54,729 nucleotides of DNA, taken from NCBI GenBank assembly GCA_949025205.1, contig CARMXJ010000005.1, positions 1 through 54,729 on the forward strand, read 5' to 3'. This DNA is from an uncultured Bacilli bacterium. Lineage in GTDB: Bacteria > Bacillota_I > Bacilli_A > RF39 > UBA660. Position numbers and translations under genes: made by a program. The notes beneath the pieces are model-generated. The model was not told the origin of the DNA and made no database searches. It worked only from the letters and a program-made list of their open reading frames with translations. Within the stretch, counting starts at the first letter, position 1. The number at the start of each line of letters is the position of its first letter. Below are positions 32,959 to 41,126 of this stretch, one piece after another.

Positions 32959-32991
32959 GTAAGATACCTCTCTTTCTTTAAAACTATATGT

Positions 32992-33020
32992 ATTATATAG
33001 TAAAAACACTACTTTTGCAA
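32992..33020 (-). promoter_or_regulatory. rpmG-efp promoter
   Basis: On the minus strand TTGCAA (33015-33020) and a perfect TATAAT (32992-32997) are separated by 17 bases, 33 bases upstream of the rpmG start codon. Confidence 0.8.
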
Positions 33021-33081
33021 ATATTACTAAAACAAACAACGATTTCTTTTCAAAACGTTTGTAAAATTCTTTCTGGAGAAA

Positions 33082-33112
33082 TAAAAAAAGCACCTGAAAA
33101 TAACTGCTTTTC
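33082..33112 (-). terminator. Intrinsic terminator after the third PBP gene
   Basis: On the minus strand AAAAGCA pairs with TGCTTTT around a 12-base loop and runs into seven T. It begins right after the stop codon. Confidence 0.65.
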
Positions 33113-35062
33113 TTAATAATTTACAAAGACATAATCGCTGACTGCCTTACTAATATAACGATTGATATAGGCAAAAGAATCAGTTTTGCCTTCATAATGG
33201 CTAACATTCGGACTAATGGTAACCATACTATATTTTGGATTCTCAAAAGGTGCATACATCACATAACTATTGGTTATCGTTAATACATCGCCCACTCCAT
33301 CATTATTCCGATCAAAATAGGTTTCACTCGTTCCTGTTTTTCCCGCTGGACGAAAAGAAACATCGGTATATCCAAAACCAGTTCCCAAATTCACCACTTG
33401 ATAAAACCCTTCTTTAATTCTATCAAAATACGTTTGGTCTAAAGAAAAAGTGTTTAAAACAGTAGGTTCTTGCTCCACTAAGACTTCTCCTTCTTTTGAT
33501 ACAATTTTATCCATTAAAGATAGTTTAAAACGCATCCCATTATTGGCAATGGTATTAATATACTGCATAAGTTGTAAAGGCGTATAAGTATCATACTGGC
33601 CAATGGAAAAGTTTAAAAGCAAATCAGGAGCAATCGTTGTTCCTTTTATTCCAGTTACTTCTTTTGGCAAATCAATACCTGTTTCTACTCCTAATCCGAA
33701 AGCAAAAAAAGCATCCCGATAAATCGAAAATTCTCTGTCTGTAACATTTAATTTCATATTCTGCGTATACGTTTGTCCTGCCAGTTTTATTGCGAGTAAA
33801 AATTGATAATAATTAGAACTTGTTTTTAAAGCCGTAATGTCATCGATATACCCAAGACTTTTATAAGAACACTTCTCTGGAACTAAATAAAGTTTTACAC
33901 AAGAGTCTTTAATCTTCTTTCCTACTTCTACTAAATTGTTTTGGTAAGCCATCGCCATACTAGCTCCCTTTACCACACTTCCAACTGTAAAAGAAGAATT
34001 CACGATATCTGCCTCACTATTAATAAATATATCATCCCCAATATACTTTAAACCTACCATTGCTCTCATGGCTCCTGTTTTGGTATCACTAATTAAAACA
34101 TAACTTCCATTATAATATTCCGTATTCGGAAGGGTTTTGCCGTTTTTGATTTCGGATTTTAAAATCTCTTCTATCCCTAACTGCATTTCTATATCAATAG
34201 ACAAAACCAAATCAGACCCACGCTTTCCTTCGGAAACCAAACTAAGCGTTCCATCACGATTTACCAGATACGTATCTTTTTCGCCTCGCAAATAAGAATC
34301 ATACTCTTTTTCCAAATAACTGATTCCCACTATATCATCTAAAGCATACCCCTTCCCTAAATACTCTGCTTCTAATTCTTTAGGAACACGCCCTACACTT
34401 CCAAATAAGCTTTTTAACGTATTGCCATAAGGATAATCCCTTTCAAAATACATCTCATTGGTAATACCCGCTATTTTCTCTTCTAAAACCGTGGCATACT
34501 CACTTTCCGTAACTCCCATTTTAATTACTTTTGCATCATAATAATATCCCTTATTCATTAACGCATAAACATAAGCGGCACATCTATCCTTATCTGTAAA
34601 AGCAGAAATCATCTCCTCAGTAATTCTATCGAGTTTTAGCAAATACAAATCGTTACTATTTAATTTTCTTTCTTCATACTTTTGGTATTCCTCTTCTGTA
34701 ATTAATTTTTTTGTTTCCTCTGGATACTGTAACATCCAAAATTTCTTAAGTTCTAATACATTTGCTTCCGTTTTAAACGTTAAAATATCTGCCAGTTGGT
34801 AAGCAATTTCCATTTCTTTTTCTGTTCCAATATTATTAAGCTTTCGATATACTATCGTTTTAACTCCTATATTATCTACAAGAACTTTTCCATTAACATC
34901 TAAAATTCTTCCTCTAGGAGTAGACAACGACTTTACATATACATTTGTTTTTTCGGCATAAACATTTTGGTAATATTCTTTTTCTTGAAACATGATGTTA
35001 TATAAAGCATAAATTGTCCCTATTAAAAAAGAAAAACAAAAAAGGAAATATATTTTTTTCAT
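33113..35062 (-). CDS. Class B penicillin-binding protein without PASTA domains (PBP2-like)
   Basis: A 649-residue transpeptidase with one N-terminal membrane helix (about 5-22), a dimerisation domain with STPRGRILDVNGKVLVDN, a long insertion (about 95-190) typical of elongation-type PBP2, and the catalytic motifs SVVK (serine near 361), SSN in KTSSNYYQF, and KTGT in PAGKTGTSETYFD. It ends YVFVNY without PASTA repeats, unlike the other two class B PBPs here. A role in side-wall elongation or a specialised condition is likely. ATG 35062 follows AGTAGGTG. It is a single-gene unit, divergent from the YqfT-like gene. Confidence 0.9.
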   Translation of the reverse strand: MKKIYFLFCFSFLIGTIYALYNIMFQEKEYYQNVYAEKTNVYVKSLSTPRGRILDVNGKVLVDNIGVKTIVYRKLNNIGTEKEMEIAYQLADILTFKTEANVLELKKFWMLQYPEETKKLITEEEYQKYEERKLNSNDLYLLKLDRITEEMISAFTDKDRCAAYVYALMNKGYYYDAKVIKMGVTESEYATVLEEKIAGITNEMYFERDYPYGNTLKSLFGSVGRVPKELEAEYLGKGYALDDIVGISYLEKEYDSYLRGEKDTYLVNRDGTLSLVSEGKRGSDLVLSIDIEMQLGIEEILKSEIKNGKTLPNTEYYNGSYVLISDTKTGAMRAMVGLKYIGDDIFINSEADIVNSSFTVGSVVKGASMAMAYQNNLVEVGKKIKDSCVKLYLVPEKCSYKSLGYIDDITALKTSSNYYQFLLAIKLAGQTYTQNMKLNVTDREFSIYRDAFFAFGLGVETGIDLPKEVTGIKGTTIAPDLLLNFSIGQYDTYTPLQLMQYINTIANNGMRFKLSLMDKIVSKEGEVLVEQEPTVLNTFSLDQTYFDRIKEGFYQVVNLGTGFGYTDVSFRPAGKTGTSETYFDRNNDGVGDVLTITNSYVMYAPFENPKYSMVTISPNVSHYEGKTDSFAYINRYISKAVSDYVFVNY

Positions 35063-35125
35063 AAAAAACACCTACTATTAGTATTCAAAAAAAACATTTT
35101 TTCATACAATATATTAGGTGGTATT

Positions 35126-35386
35126 ATGTATAATATTATAGAAAGGTATATGAACAAAATAACGGCTTCGGATATTGATAATTTTGCTCGTAAAAACAAC
35201 ATTTTCTTAAACGAAGAAGAATTAGAGTTTACTTACATTTTTGTGAAAAAAAATTGGCAAACTGTAATTGCCAATCCTGCTTCTTTAAATCTAGACCGTT
35301 ACCAAGATAAATTTTCAGAAGAAAATCTATTAAAAATCAAAAAATTATTTAAAGAATATTCCATTCGTTATAAAAATTATTTATAA
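35126..35386 (+). CDS. YqfT-like small protein (DUF2624)
   Basis: An 86-residue product on the plus strand, with AGGTGG 5 bases before ATG 35126. MNKITASDIDNFARKNNIFL followed by NEEELEFTYIFVKKNW and a C-terminal ENLLKIKKLFKEYSIRYK fits the DUF2624 pattern of Bacillus YqfT. It is convergent with nfo and overlaps its 3' end by 10 bases; in Bacillus yqfT also neighbours nfo (yqfS), though in another arrangement. The function of this family is unknown. Synteny is the main support. Confidence 0.6.
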   Translation: MYNIIERYMNKITASDIDNFARKNNIFLNEEELEFTYIFVKKNWQTVIANPASLNLDRYQDKFSEENLLKIKKLFKEYSIRYKNYL

Positions 35387-36255
35387 AATTCTACAATATC
35401 TTCTATTAAGTTGGGATTGAAAGTACCTGTTTTTAAACTCTCAATTTCAAATTTATAAGGTGGAAAAGCCCGTTCTACATAAGGTGTTTCTAATATTTTA
35501 GGAACATCTTTTAATTTTTCATTCGTTACAACTTGGTATAAAGCATCAAAACCAATTGTCCCCAACCCCAAATTTTCATGGCGGTCTTTGTGAGTTGCCA
35601 AATCATTTTTACTGTCGTTTAGATGAATGCAGTGCACACGACCTAACCCGATAAGAAGATCCACCTCATCTAATATTTTATCAAAATCTTGTATATCATA
35701 ACCTGCATCATTCAAATGACACGTATCCAAACAAACTCCGATATTTTTAGAAAAAACATTGTCTAAAATAATTTTAATTTCTTCTAAAGTACATCCAAGC
35801 TCAGTACCTTTTCCAGCCATCGTCTCTAGTAAAATCATCGGTGCATCTTCTTCTATAATAAAATTTAGAGCATCACTAATATTTTGTAAAGCAATAGCAC
35901 GTTCTATACCAACTGCACTTCCTGGATGCACTACGATATAAGAAACACCTAAAGTTTGACACCGCTTTAATTCTTGCTTTAAAAATTGAATACTAAATTG
36001 CCATTTTTCTTCATCCTTATTATTTGCTAAATTAACAATATAAGGAGCATGACAAATTACATTTTTTATATCGATGTGATTTTCTTTCATCAAAGCATGC
36101 GCTTTTAGCGTAAGCTCTCTATTTAATTCTTTTCGTACTGTATTTTGGGGAGCTCCCGTATAAAACATAAATGTATTTGCTCCATAACTTAAAGCTTGTT
36201 TGGCACTTCCCAACAATTGCTCATTTGTAAAATTTACATGACATCCTAAAATCAT
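35377..36255 (-). CDS. nfo: Endonuclease IV (AP endonuclease)
   Basis: A TIM-barrel zinc enzyme that cuts 5' of abasic sites. 292 residues with ILGCHVNFTNEQLLGSAKQA, the family motifs TMAGKGTELG, GVCLDTCHLNDAGYD and HLNDSKNDLATHKDRHENLG, and GFDALYQVV. All three zinc-site regions are present. I use ATG 36255, which follows GGTGAAG; an ATG six codons upstream has no better site. It is separated from the prepilin gene by a terminator. Confidence 0.95.
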   Translation of the reverse strand: MILGCHVNFTNEQLLGSAKQALSYGANTFMFYTGAPQNTVRKELNRELTLKAHALMKENHIDIKNVICHAPYIVNLANNKDEEKWQFSIQFLKQELKRCQTLGVSYIVVHPGSAVGIERAIALQNISDALNFIIEEDAPMILLETMAGKGTELGCTLEEIKIILDNVFSKNIGVCLDTCHLNDAGYDIQDFDKILDEVDLLIGLGRVHCIHLNDSKNDLATHKDRHENLGLGTIGFDALYQVVTNEKLKDVPKILETPYVERAFPPYKFEIESLKTGTFNPNLIEDIVEFYK

Positions 36256-36288
36256 TTTCTTCACCAAAAACATTATCTCATAAAAGCG

Positions 36289-36314
36289 AAAAAAAAAGAA
36301 GAAAATTTCTTCTT
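36289..36314 (-). terminator. Intrinsic terminator after the prepilin gene
   Basis: On the minus strand AAGAAGAA pairs with TTCTTCTT around a three-base loop, followed by a run of T. It lies directly after the prepilin stop and before nfo. Confidence 0.75.
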
Positions 36315-36317
36315 AAA

Positions 36318-36785
36318 CTAACTAACCGTTGTAGTTGTTTTGCCTCCACAATTTGTACTTGCTTTATTTTGGGTAATAGAATTTGCTTTACTACCTGTTG
36401 ATCCAGGCTCAGCATCATTTATTTCATAACTCTTATTGCTGATCCAAAACCTATAAGAAACAATACCATTACTATCTGGTGTAATTAAAACACTTCCTTG
36501 ATACTCACTATCAGATTTTTCAAAATAACCTTTGGCTTTTAAGTCAGACAATGAAAAACATACTTGTTGTGTTCCTGTAATTGTTCCATTCAAAATACCA
36601 ATTTGATAGGCTTGTTTAGCAGAATTTACTAAAGTGTTTCCCTCAATTGCCAAAGCATTCTTTCTCGCCGTAGTTAACATTGTTCCTACATTGGATGAGG
36701 CAATTAGAATAATAACTGCCAAGACAACAATTACTGCTAAAAGTTCAACTAGTGTAAATCCTTTTTTATCTTTCATATTTTTCAT
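36318..36785 (-). CDS. Type IV prepilin-like protein, possible major pilin or pseudopilin
   Basis: 155 residues from ATG 36785. The N-terminus MKNMKDKKGFTLVELLAVIV carries the prepilin peptidase site (cleavage after G, with E at +5) and the hydrophobic helix of type IV pilins. The mature part has two cysteines (QQVCFSL and STNCGG) that could form a disulfide, and a Ser/Thr-rich tail ending KTTTTVS. It resembles ComGC-type and gut Firmicutes pilins. It has its own promoter at 36820-36848 and terminator, so it is a one-gene unit; no pilus ATPase or peptidase gene is in the window. The promoter lies in one copy of a duplicated 39-bp repeat. Confidence 0.85.
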   Translation of the reverse strand: MKNMKDKKGFTLVELLAVIVVLAVIILIASSNVGTMLTTARKNALAIEGNTLVNSAKQAYQIGILNGTITGTQQVCFSLSDLKAKGYFEKSDSEYQGSVLITPDSNGIVSYRFWISNKSYEINDAEPGSTGSKANSITQNKASTNCGGKTTTTVS

Positions 36786-36819
36786 ATTAAGACTACCATC
36801 CTTATCTACTATTAAATTT

Positions 36820-36848
36820 ATTATACCCCTAGTTAAAAATGTAGTCAA
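36820..36848 (-). promoter_or_regulatory. Prepilin promoter
   Basis: On the minus strand TTGACT (36843-36848) and TATAAT (36820-36825) are separated by 17 bases, 35 bases upstream of the prepilin start. It is contained in direct repeat A. Confidence 0.75.
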
Positions 36849-36859
36849 TAAACAATTAC
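36821..36859. repeat. Direct repeat A (promoter-bearing, about 39 bp)
   Basis: Nearly identical to 37296-37333, with one single-base gap and three substitutions. Both copies carry a minus-strand promoter; this one drives the prepilin gene. Confidence 0.85.
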
Positions 36860-36917
36860 CCTACTTTGACAGTTTTACTTTTTTTAACTCTTGTTCCCTT
36901 ATAAATATAAAACCAGA

Positions 36918-36931
36918 ACTTAAACACTTTT
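36918..36931. repeat. Outer inverted repeat, left arm
   Basis: ACTTAAACACTTTT, an exact reverse complement of 37277-37290. The two arms bound a 373-bp segment upstream of the prepilin gene. Confidence 0.8.
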
Positions 36932-36997
36932 AAACCAAAAGTTTCTGTTAACCTAGACAATATAAGGCTTCATTTGTCAAATTTCAATTATAATATT

Positions 36998-37010
36998 TGC
37001 GTACATTTTT
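36998..37010. repeat. Inner inverted repeat, left arm
   Basis: TGCGTACATTTTT, an exact reverse complement of 37197-37209. The distance to the outer arm is almost the same on both sides (66 and 67 bases). Confidence 0.8.
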
Positions 37011-37030
37011 CGGACATTTCTTATTTTTTT

Positions 37031-37068
37031 GCAATTATTTATATATTTTGCAATTATTTATATATTTA
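37031..37068. repeat. Tandem duplication of 19 bp
   Basis: Two adjacent copies starting GCAATTATTTATATATTT at 37031 and 37050, differing only at the last base. Confidence 0.8.
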
Positions 37069-37196
37069 AGGAGTATTTTTTAGTTAATTATTAATTAATA
37101 AAAAAACTTTAATGTAAATCTTAATTAAAAATTTCATTAAACCATTTATTTATCTAAAAAAATGATATATTAATGTTGTAAATGAATAAAATTATA

Positions 37197-37209
37197 AAAA
37201 ATGTACGCA
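37197..37209. repeat. Inner inverted repeat, right arm
   Basis: AAAAATGTACGCA, the reverse complement of 36998-37010. Confidence 0.8.
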
Positions 37210-37276
37210 TTTTTTATACAATTGAAAATCTCTTTAAACCCTTATAAATAGGAACTTAGAGGGATTTTATTTTCTA

Positions 37277-37290
37277 AAAAGTGTTTAAGT
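37277..37290. repeat. Outer inverted repeat, right arm
   Basis: AAAAGTGTTTAAGT, the reverse complement of 36918-36931. It begins the predicted transcript from the promoter in repeat B. Confidence 0.8.
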
Positions 37291-37294
37291 TGAG

Positions 37295-37322
37295 ATTATA
37301 CCCCAGTTGAAAATGTAGTTAA
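37295..37322 (-). promoter_or_regulatory. Second copy of the prepilin-type promoter, with no gene behind it
   Basis: On the minus strand TTAACT (37317-37322) and TATAAT (37295-37300) are spaced 16 bases, inside direct repeat B. It points into the gene-free block, not at an open frame, so it may drive a non-coding RNA or be a relic of a lost pilin gene. Confidence 0.5.
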
Positions 37323-37333
37323 TAAACATTTAC
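37296..37333. repeat. Direct repeat B (promoter-bearing, 38 bp)
   Basis: The partner of 36821-36859. It overlaps the last codons and stop of ylbE by a few bases, so the repeat boundary reaches into that gene's 3' end. Confidence 0.85.
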
Positions 37334-37551
37334 TTTAAAGTGTCTAATATTCCACTAATCAAATCTATATTGTCAATCGCATCGCTAATACGATCAGTTA
37401 CTTTTAGATGGTATTTTTCTTTCATCGCCAATACAAAATTCTTGTAATTCTCTCCATTGCGATTTAATTCTTTAAACCAATACGAATTTTCTTTTAAAAA
37501 ATGATCCATTTTTTGATCTTCCAACAATTTTTGATAAACCACTCTATCCAT
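37330..37551 (-). CDS. ylbE: YlbE-like protein
   Basis: 73 residues: MDRVVYQKLLEDQKMDHFLK, then ENSYWFKELNRNGENYKNF and a C-terminal KVTDRISDAIDNIDLISGIL. The 'WF..L.RN....F...A' spacing matches Bacillus YlbE, whose function is not known. ATG 37551 follows GAGG, which overlaps the end of ylbD, so the two genes are coupled as in Bacillus. The 3' end overlaps direct repeat B. Confidence 0.7.
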   Translation of the reverse strand: MDRVVYQKLLEDQKMDHFLKENSYWFKELNRNGENYKNFVLAMKEKYHLKVTDRISDAIDNIDLISGILDTLK

Positions 37552-37553
37552 AA

Positions 37554-37916
37554 TCAATCCTCAAAAATTTTATTAATGGGTCTTGGTTCCACCACTTCAG
37601 TAGCAGTAGTGGCTGCCGCTCCTTTACCTGTTAGCTCTTGCACAATTCCTAATGCTTTTTGGGCAGTTGTAATATGTTCTTGTATAGAACTCAAATCAAT
37701 ATTTTTAATTTTATCGGTAATACTTTTAAAATTGTAATCAGTTCCTGTACTCGTTGTTTTGTTCTTTACAAAATAATCTTGCCAAGCGCTCTCTTCTTCG
37801 CCATAAATATCATAAATTTCATAAAACTTTTGCCAACTAGATTCTCCATTTTTAATAAAATGAACAAGTTCTGGATGTTTTCTTGCAAAATTTTTAAATT
37901 CTTCTTTGGTAGCCAT
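37554..37916 (-). CDS. ylbD: YlbD-like putative spore coat protein
   Basis: 120 residues. The N-terminal half matches the YlbD coat family: EEFKNFARKHPELVHFIKNG, SSWQKFYEIYDIYGEEESAW and QDYFVKN. The C-terminal half is a spacer with Gly/Ala/Thr (GKGAAATTATEVV) and no known domain. It sits directly upstream of ylbE as in Bacillus. A coat role would fit the SpoVID- and YsxE-like genes at 51-52 kb, but the family also occurs in species not known to sporulate. Confidence 0.7.
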   Translation of the reverse strand: MATKEEFKNFARKHPELVHFIKNGESSWQKFYEIYDIYGEEESAWQDYFVKNKTTSTGTDYNFKSITDKIKNIDLSSIQEHITTAQKALGIVQELTGKGAAATTATEVVEPRPINKIFED

Positions 37917-37963
37917 AAAAAATCACCTATTACACTTTATGCAAAAAGGTGATTTTTCTCCAC

Positions 37964-40480
37964 TTAAATCTTAAAATCGTCTAAAAAATCTTCCATAGAT
38001 AATTCTTTTATTTTAGGTTCTTTTTCTACAACTTCTTCTTGTTTTAATGCACTTTCCTTTTTCAAATAACTTTGAAATTCCGCCATTTTAGAAACAGCAT
38101 CGATTTTATTTTTCGTTAAGATAGAACCTGTACTTTGTAAATCCATAATGGCAATGTCACTATTTTTAACTTCTTTTATTTCACTATCTGATTTTAATAA
38201 AAGAATATCCCTTGCATCTGTTACTATACCTTTGATAATTCTATAGTCAACAGATTTTACTTTCTTCAGCAAACTATTTCCACGTTTTGCTCTTCCCGTC
38301 ACTTCAAGTTCACCAATTTTAATTCTCTTCGCTGTTTTATGATTGGTAAACACATTTAAATAATCTTCTTCCCCGTAAGACAAAGCACTAACCGCTATAT
38401 CATCTTTTAAGTTAATTCCTTTTACGCCCGCAGATTTTACTCCTGTAAGAGGAATGAGAGAAGCAGAAAAACGTACATAATAACCAAGTGCACTAATAAA
38501 AAGACAGTTTTCTTTGGCTTCCATAACCCCAATAACCGTATCATCTTCTTTTAACTTAATCGCTGCCATTGGTTTGGAATAACGAGTCACTTCATAATCT
38601 GCTAGTTTACTCTTTTTAATCATACCATTTTTTGTAGCAGTAATAATTTCTTTTTGTTTGTCATCCATTACAAGAGAAGAAATAACTTGTTCTTCTTGTC
38701 CCATTAAAACAATATTATTAATATGTTTACCAAGTTCTTTCCATTTCGCTTCCGGAATTTTATGAACAGGAATATAAAGATAATTTCCTAAATTTGTAAA
38801 TACAAGTATCGTATCTAGTGTAGTTACTTCATAGATACCTGTAATAAAATCGCCTGGTTTTAAAGTCGTTTCATCATCCCCACGAGAAGCATACGATTTA
38901 GAACTTACACGTTTGATGTATCCTTCATTTGTAACAACAACCACGACATTTTCTTTTGGAATCATATCACTCATATCCAGTTTGATTTCCGTAACTTCAT
39001 CTTTTATTTCTGTTCTTCTTGGATTTCCATATTCCTTCTTAATGGCCTTCAATTCCGTTTTCATAACATATTTTAAAGCTTCTTCATTACTTAAAATTTG
39101 TTCCCATATATGAATGTTTTTTGCTAAATTCTCCATTTCCTCTTGTAGAGCTACAATATCGGTATTGGTAAGTCTATAAAGTTGTAATTCAACAATTGCT
39201 TTGGCTTGGTCAAAGGTAAAGTCATATTCAGTAGAAAGGTTGGTTATTGCATCACTCTTATTTTTACTACCACGTATAATTCGTATGACTTCATCTAGTA
39301 TATCAATCGCTTTTACTAAACCTTCTAAAATATGATAATCAAATTTTGCTTTCTTTAAATCCCATTCGGTTCTTCTCGTAATCACATCTTTTTGATGATG
39401 AATAAAAGCATCTAAGATTTCTAAAATACCCACAAGTCTTGGTCTTCGATTTACAATCGCTACCATATTAAAGTTATAATTAATTTGTAAATCGGTATTT
39501 TTAAGTAAATAATTTAAAATGAGCTCGGCATTGGCTTCCTTTTTTAAATCAATGACAATTCTCGCCATATGCTCATGGTCTGATTCATCAACCACATCAT
39601 TTATTCCTTCAATTTTTTTATCCAAACGAATTTCGGTGATTTTCTTTATCAATTGTTCTTTTATAACTTCATAAGGAATAGAATGAACTATGATTTGTTG
39701 TTTAGAACCTGATTTTACAATCTCACAATCTGCTTTTAAAACAACTTTTCCTTTTCCTTTTGTATAAGCATCAACAAGCCCCATTTTGCCTTCAATCACA
39801 CCACCAGTTGGAAAATCAGGCCCTGGCATAATCTCCATGATAGTTTCCAATTTACAATTCGGAGAATCAATTCTCTTTATCGTAGCATCAATCACTTCAC
39901 TTAAATTGTGTGTAGGAATATTGGTTGCATATCCCGCACTAATTCCCGTTGACCCGTTTACTAACAAGTTAGGAAAAGATGCTGGTAACACAGTTGGTTC
40001 GCGCTCTGTATCATCAAAGTTCCAAGCCATTTCCACCGTGTTTTTATTAATAGAAGTAAGCATAGACTCTGCAAGCCGAGTAAGTCTTGCTTCTGTATAA
40101 CGCATAGCAGCAGGTCCATCGCCATCAATAGAACCATTATTTCCATGAATATCGATAAAACACTCACGCATTTTCCAAGGTTGACTCATCCGTATTAAAG
40201 CATCGTAAATAGAAGAATCGCCATGAGGGTGGAAATTACCCATAATATCCCCAACTGCTTTTGCACTTTTACGATGAGGTTTATCATGCGTAAAATGAGA
40301 AATATACATTGCATACATAATTCTTCTTTGTACTGGTTTTAAACCATCTCTTACATCTGGCAAAGCACGTTCTTGGATAATTTCTTTGGAATATCTTCCA
40401 AAACCAGTCTCCATAATTTCTTCTAAACTATAATCATATATTTTCTCAATAATTTCCTTTGTCTCTTTTTTCTTTGGCAT
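37964..40480 (-). CDS. parC: DNA topoisomerase IV subunit A
   Basis: 838 residues. The breakage-reunion domain has ERALPDVRDGLKPVQRRI, the quinolone region HPHGDSSIYDALIRMSQPW with the drug-sensitive Ser in place, and the active-site tyrosine in AAMRYTEARL (near residue 126). A long coiled arm and C-terminal beta-pinwheel repeats follow (KENVVVVVTNEGYIKRV, TATKNGMIKKSKLADYE). It decatenates daughter chromosomes with ParE. It overlaps the upstream Nudix-like gene by one base (TAATG). In many Firmicutes parE and parC adjoin; here about 3.2 kb separates them, containing a broken dinD. Confidence 0.93.
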   Translation of the reverse strand: MPKKKETKEIIEKIYDYSLEEIMETGFGRYSKEIIQERALPDVRDGLKPVQRRIMYAMYISHFTHDKPHRKSAKAVGDIMGNFHPHGDSSIYDALIRMSQPWKMRECFIDIHGNNGSIDGDGPAAMRYTEARLTRLAESMLTSINKNTVEMAWNFDDTEREPTVLPASFPNLLVNGSTGISAGYATNIPTHNLSEVIDATIKRIDSPNCKLETIMEIMPGPDFPTGGVIEGKMGLVDAYTKGKGKVVLKADCEIVKSGSKQQIIVHSIPYEVIKEQLIKKITEIRLDKKIEGINDVVDESDHEHMARIVIDLKKEANAELILNYLLKNTDLQINYNFNMVAIVNRRPRLVGILEILDAFIHHQKDVITRRTEWDLKKAKFDYHILEGLVKAIDILDEVIRIIRGSKNKSDAITNLSTEYDFTFDQAKAIVELQLYRLTNTDIVALQEEMENLAKNIHIWEQILSNEEALKYVMKTELKAIKKEYGNPRRTEIKDEVTEIKLDMSDMIPKENVVVVVTNEGYIKRVSSKSYASRGDDETTLKPGDFITGIYEVTTLDTILVFTNLGNYLYIPVHKIPEAKWKELGKHINNIVLMGQEEQVISSLVMDDKQKEIITATKNGMIKKSKLADYEVTRYSKPMAAIKLKEDDTVIGVMEAKENCLFISALGYYVRFSASLIPLTGVKSAGVKGINLKDDIAVSALSYGEEDYLNVFTNHKTAKRIKIGELEVTGRAKRGNSLLKKVKSVDYRIIKGIVTDARDILLLKSDSEIKEVKNSDIAIMDLQSTGSILTKNKIDAVSKMAEFQSYLKKESALKQEEVVEKEPKIKELSMEDFLDDFKI

Positions 40481-41052
40481 TATACATCACCTTTTCCACT
40501 AACTTTTCTATCCTCAACTTTATTATACATTATTTTATTCTCTTGTAAAAAATAAGCAAAAAGCACACCCACTTCTTCTTTTTCATAAAACGCTTTTTCT
40601 TTGATGAATTCCAAAATCTCTTTTATAGAAATCCAATGGCGAGTTTCTATAGTTTCCACTTCTATTCTTTGAAAATCAGTTACTAAAAAATAATAATACA
40701 TGCAATGAATTCTTCCTTGAAATTCCTCTGAAAATAACTTTAAATTTTTAGGAATTACACCATTCATTTTACAGATATTTTCTGCAATATTTAAAGCATC
40801 CTCCCAAGTTTCATCTTTTGTTTTCTCCATATTTTCTTGCACATCCTGATATAAAATATCCTCTGGCAAAAAGAAACCGTAATTTCCTTTTAACCATTCC
40901 TCTTGTAAAAGTAATAATTCATCTTGTATGACATCATGAATAATCACCATAACTTTGGGTCTTGCTACAACGACAGGATGATTTCGGATAGTGTTTTGCA
41001 TGATTAAATGGTATTTGTCTTGATATAAAACATTTTCAAATGTCTTTGGCAT
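40480..41052 (-). CDS. Nudix-like protein with a degenerate catalytic box
   Basis: 190 residues. The order of strands VVVARPKVMVIIHDVIQDEL and LLLLQEEWLKGNYGFFLPED, a helix in the position of the Nudix box (TWEDALNIAENICKMNG), a later CMYYYFLVTDF strand and RHWISIKEILEFI looks like a Nudix fold. The REUXEEXGU catalytic glutamates are not recognisable, so hydrolase activity is doubtful. ATG 41052 follows GGGAAGTG. Translational coupling with parC (one-base overlap) suggests a shared regulation. The fold call is an inference. Confidence 0.5.
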   Translation of the reverse strand: MPKTFENVLYQDKYHLIMQNTIRNHPVVVARPKVMVIIHDVIQDELLLLQEEWLKGNYGFFLPEDILYQDVQENMEKTKDETWEDALNIAENICKMNGVIPKNLKLFSEEFQGRIHCMYYYFLVTDFQRIEVETIETRHWISIKEILEFIKEKAFYEKEEVGVLFAYFLQENKIMYNKVEDRKVSGKGDV

Positions 41053-41126
41053 GTTTTTCACTTCCCTATTTACTATTTTTTATTATTAAATTCTTTTTAT
41101 TATTTTTCTTTCCTTCTCTAATGCTT

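Larger units (their letters stand above)
36849..37329. other. 480-bp gene-free block with nested inverted repeats
   Basis: No open frame with a ribosome binding site is present. The block contains an outer inverted repeat (14 bases, 36918-36931 and 37277-37290), an inner inverted repeat (13 bases, 36998-37010 and 37197-37209) and partial similarity between the arms in inverted order. It also holds a 19-bp tandem duplication (37031-37068) and an internal minus-strand promoter-like pair (TTGAAA at 36982-36987, TATATT at 36959-36964, 17 bases). It is flanked by direct repeats A and B. It may encode an RNA or be a decayed or invertible element. Confidence 0.6.

Noticed and set aside
32959..33093. 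45-codon N-terminal extension of L33
   Set aside because: The extension covers the promoter of rpmG (TTGCAA-17-TATAAT) and has no ribosome binding site; L33 starts at ATG 32958.
37031..37068. Tandem 19-bp repeats considered as a CRISPR remnant
   Set aside because: Only two directly adjacent copies without spacers and no cas genes nearby.
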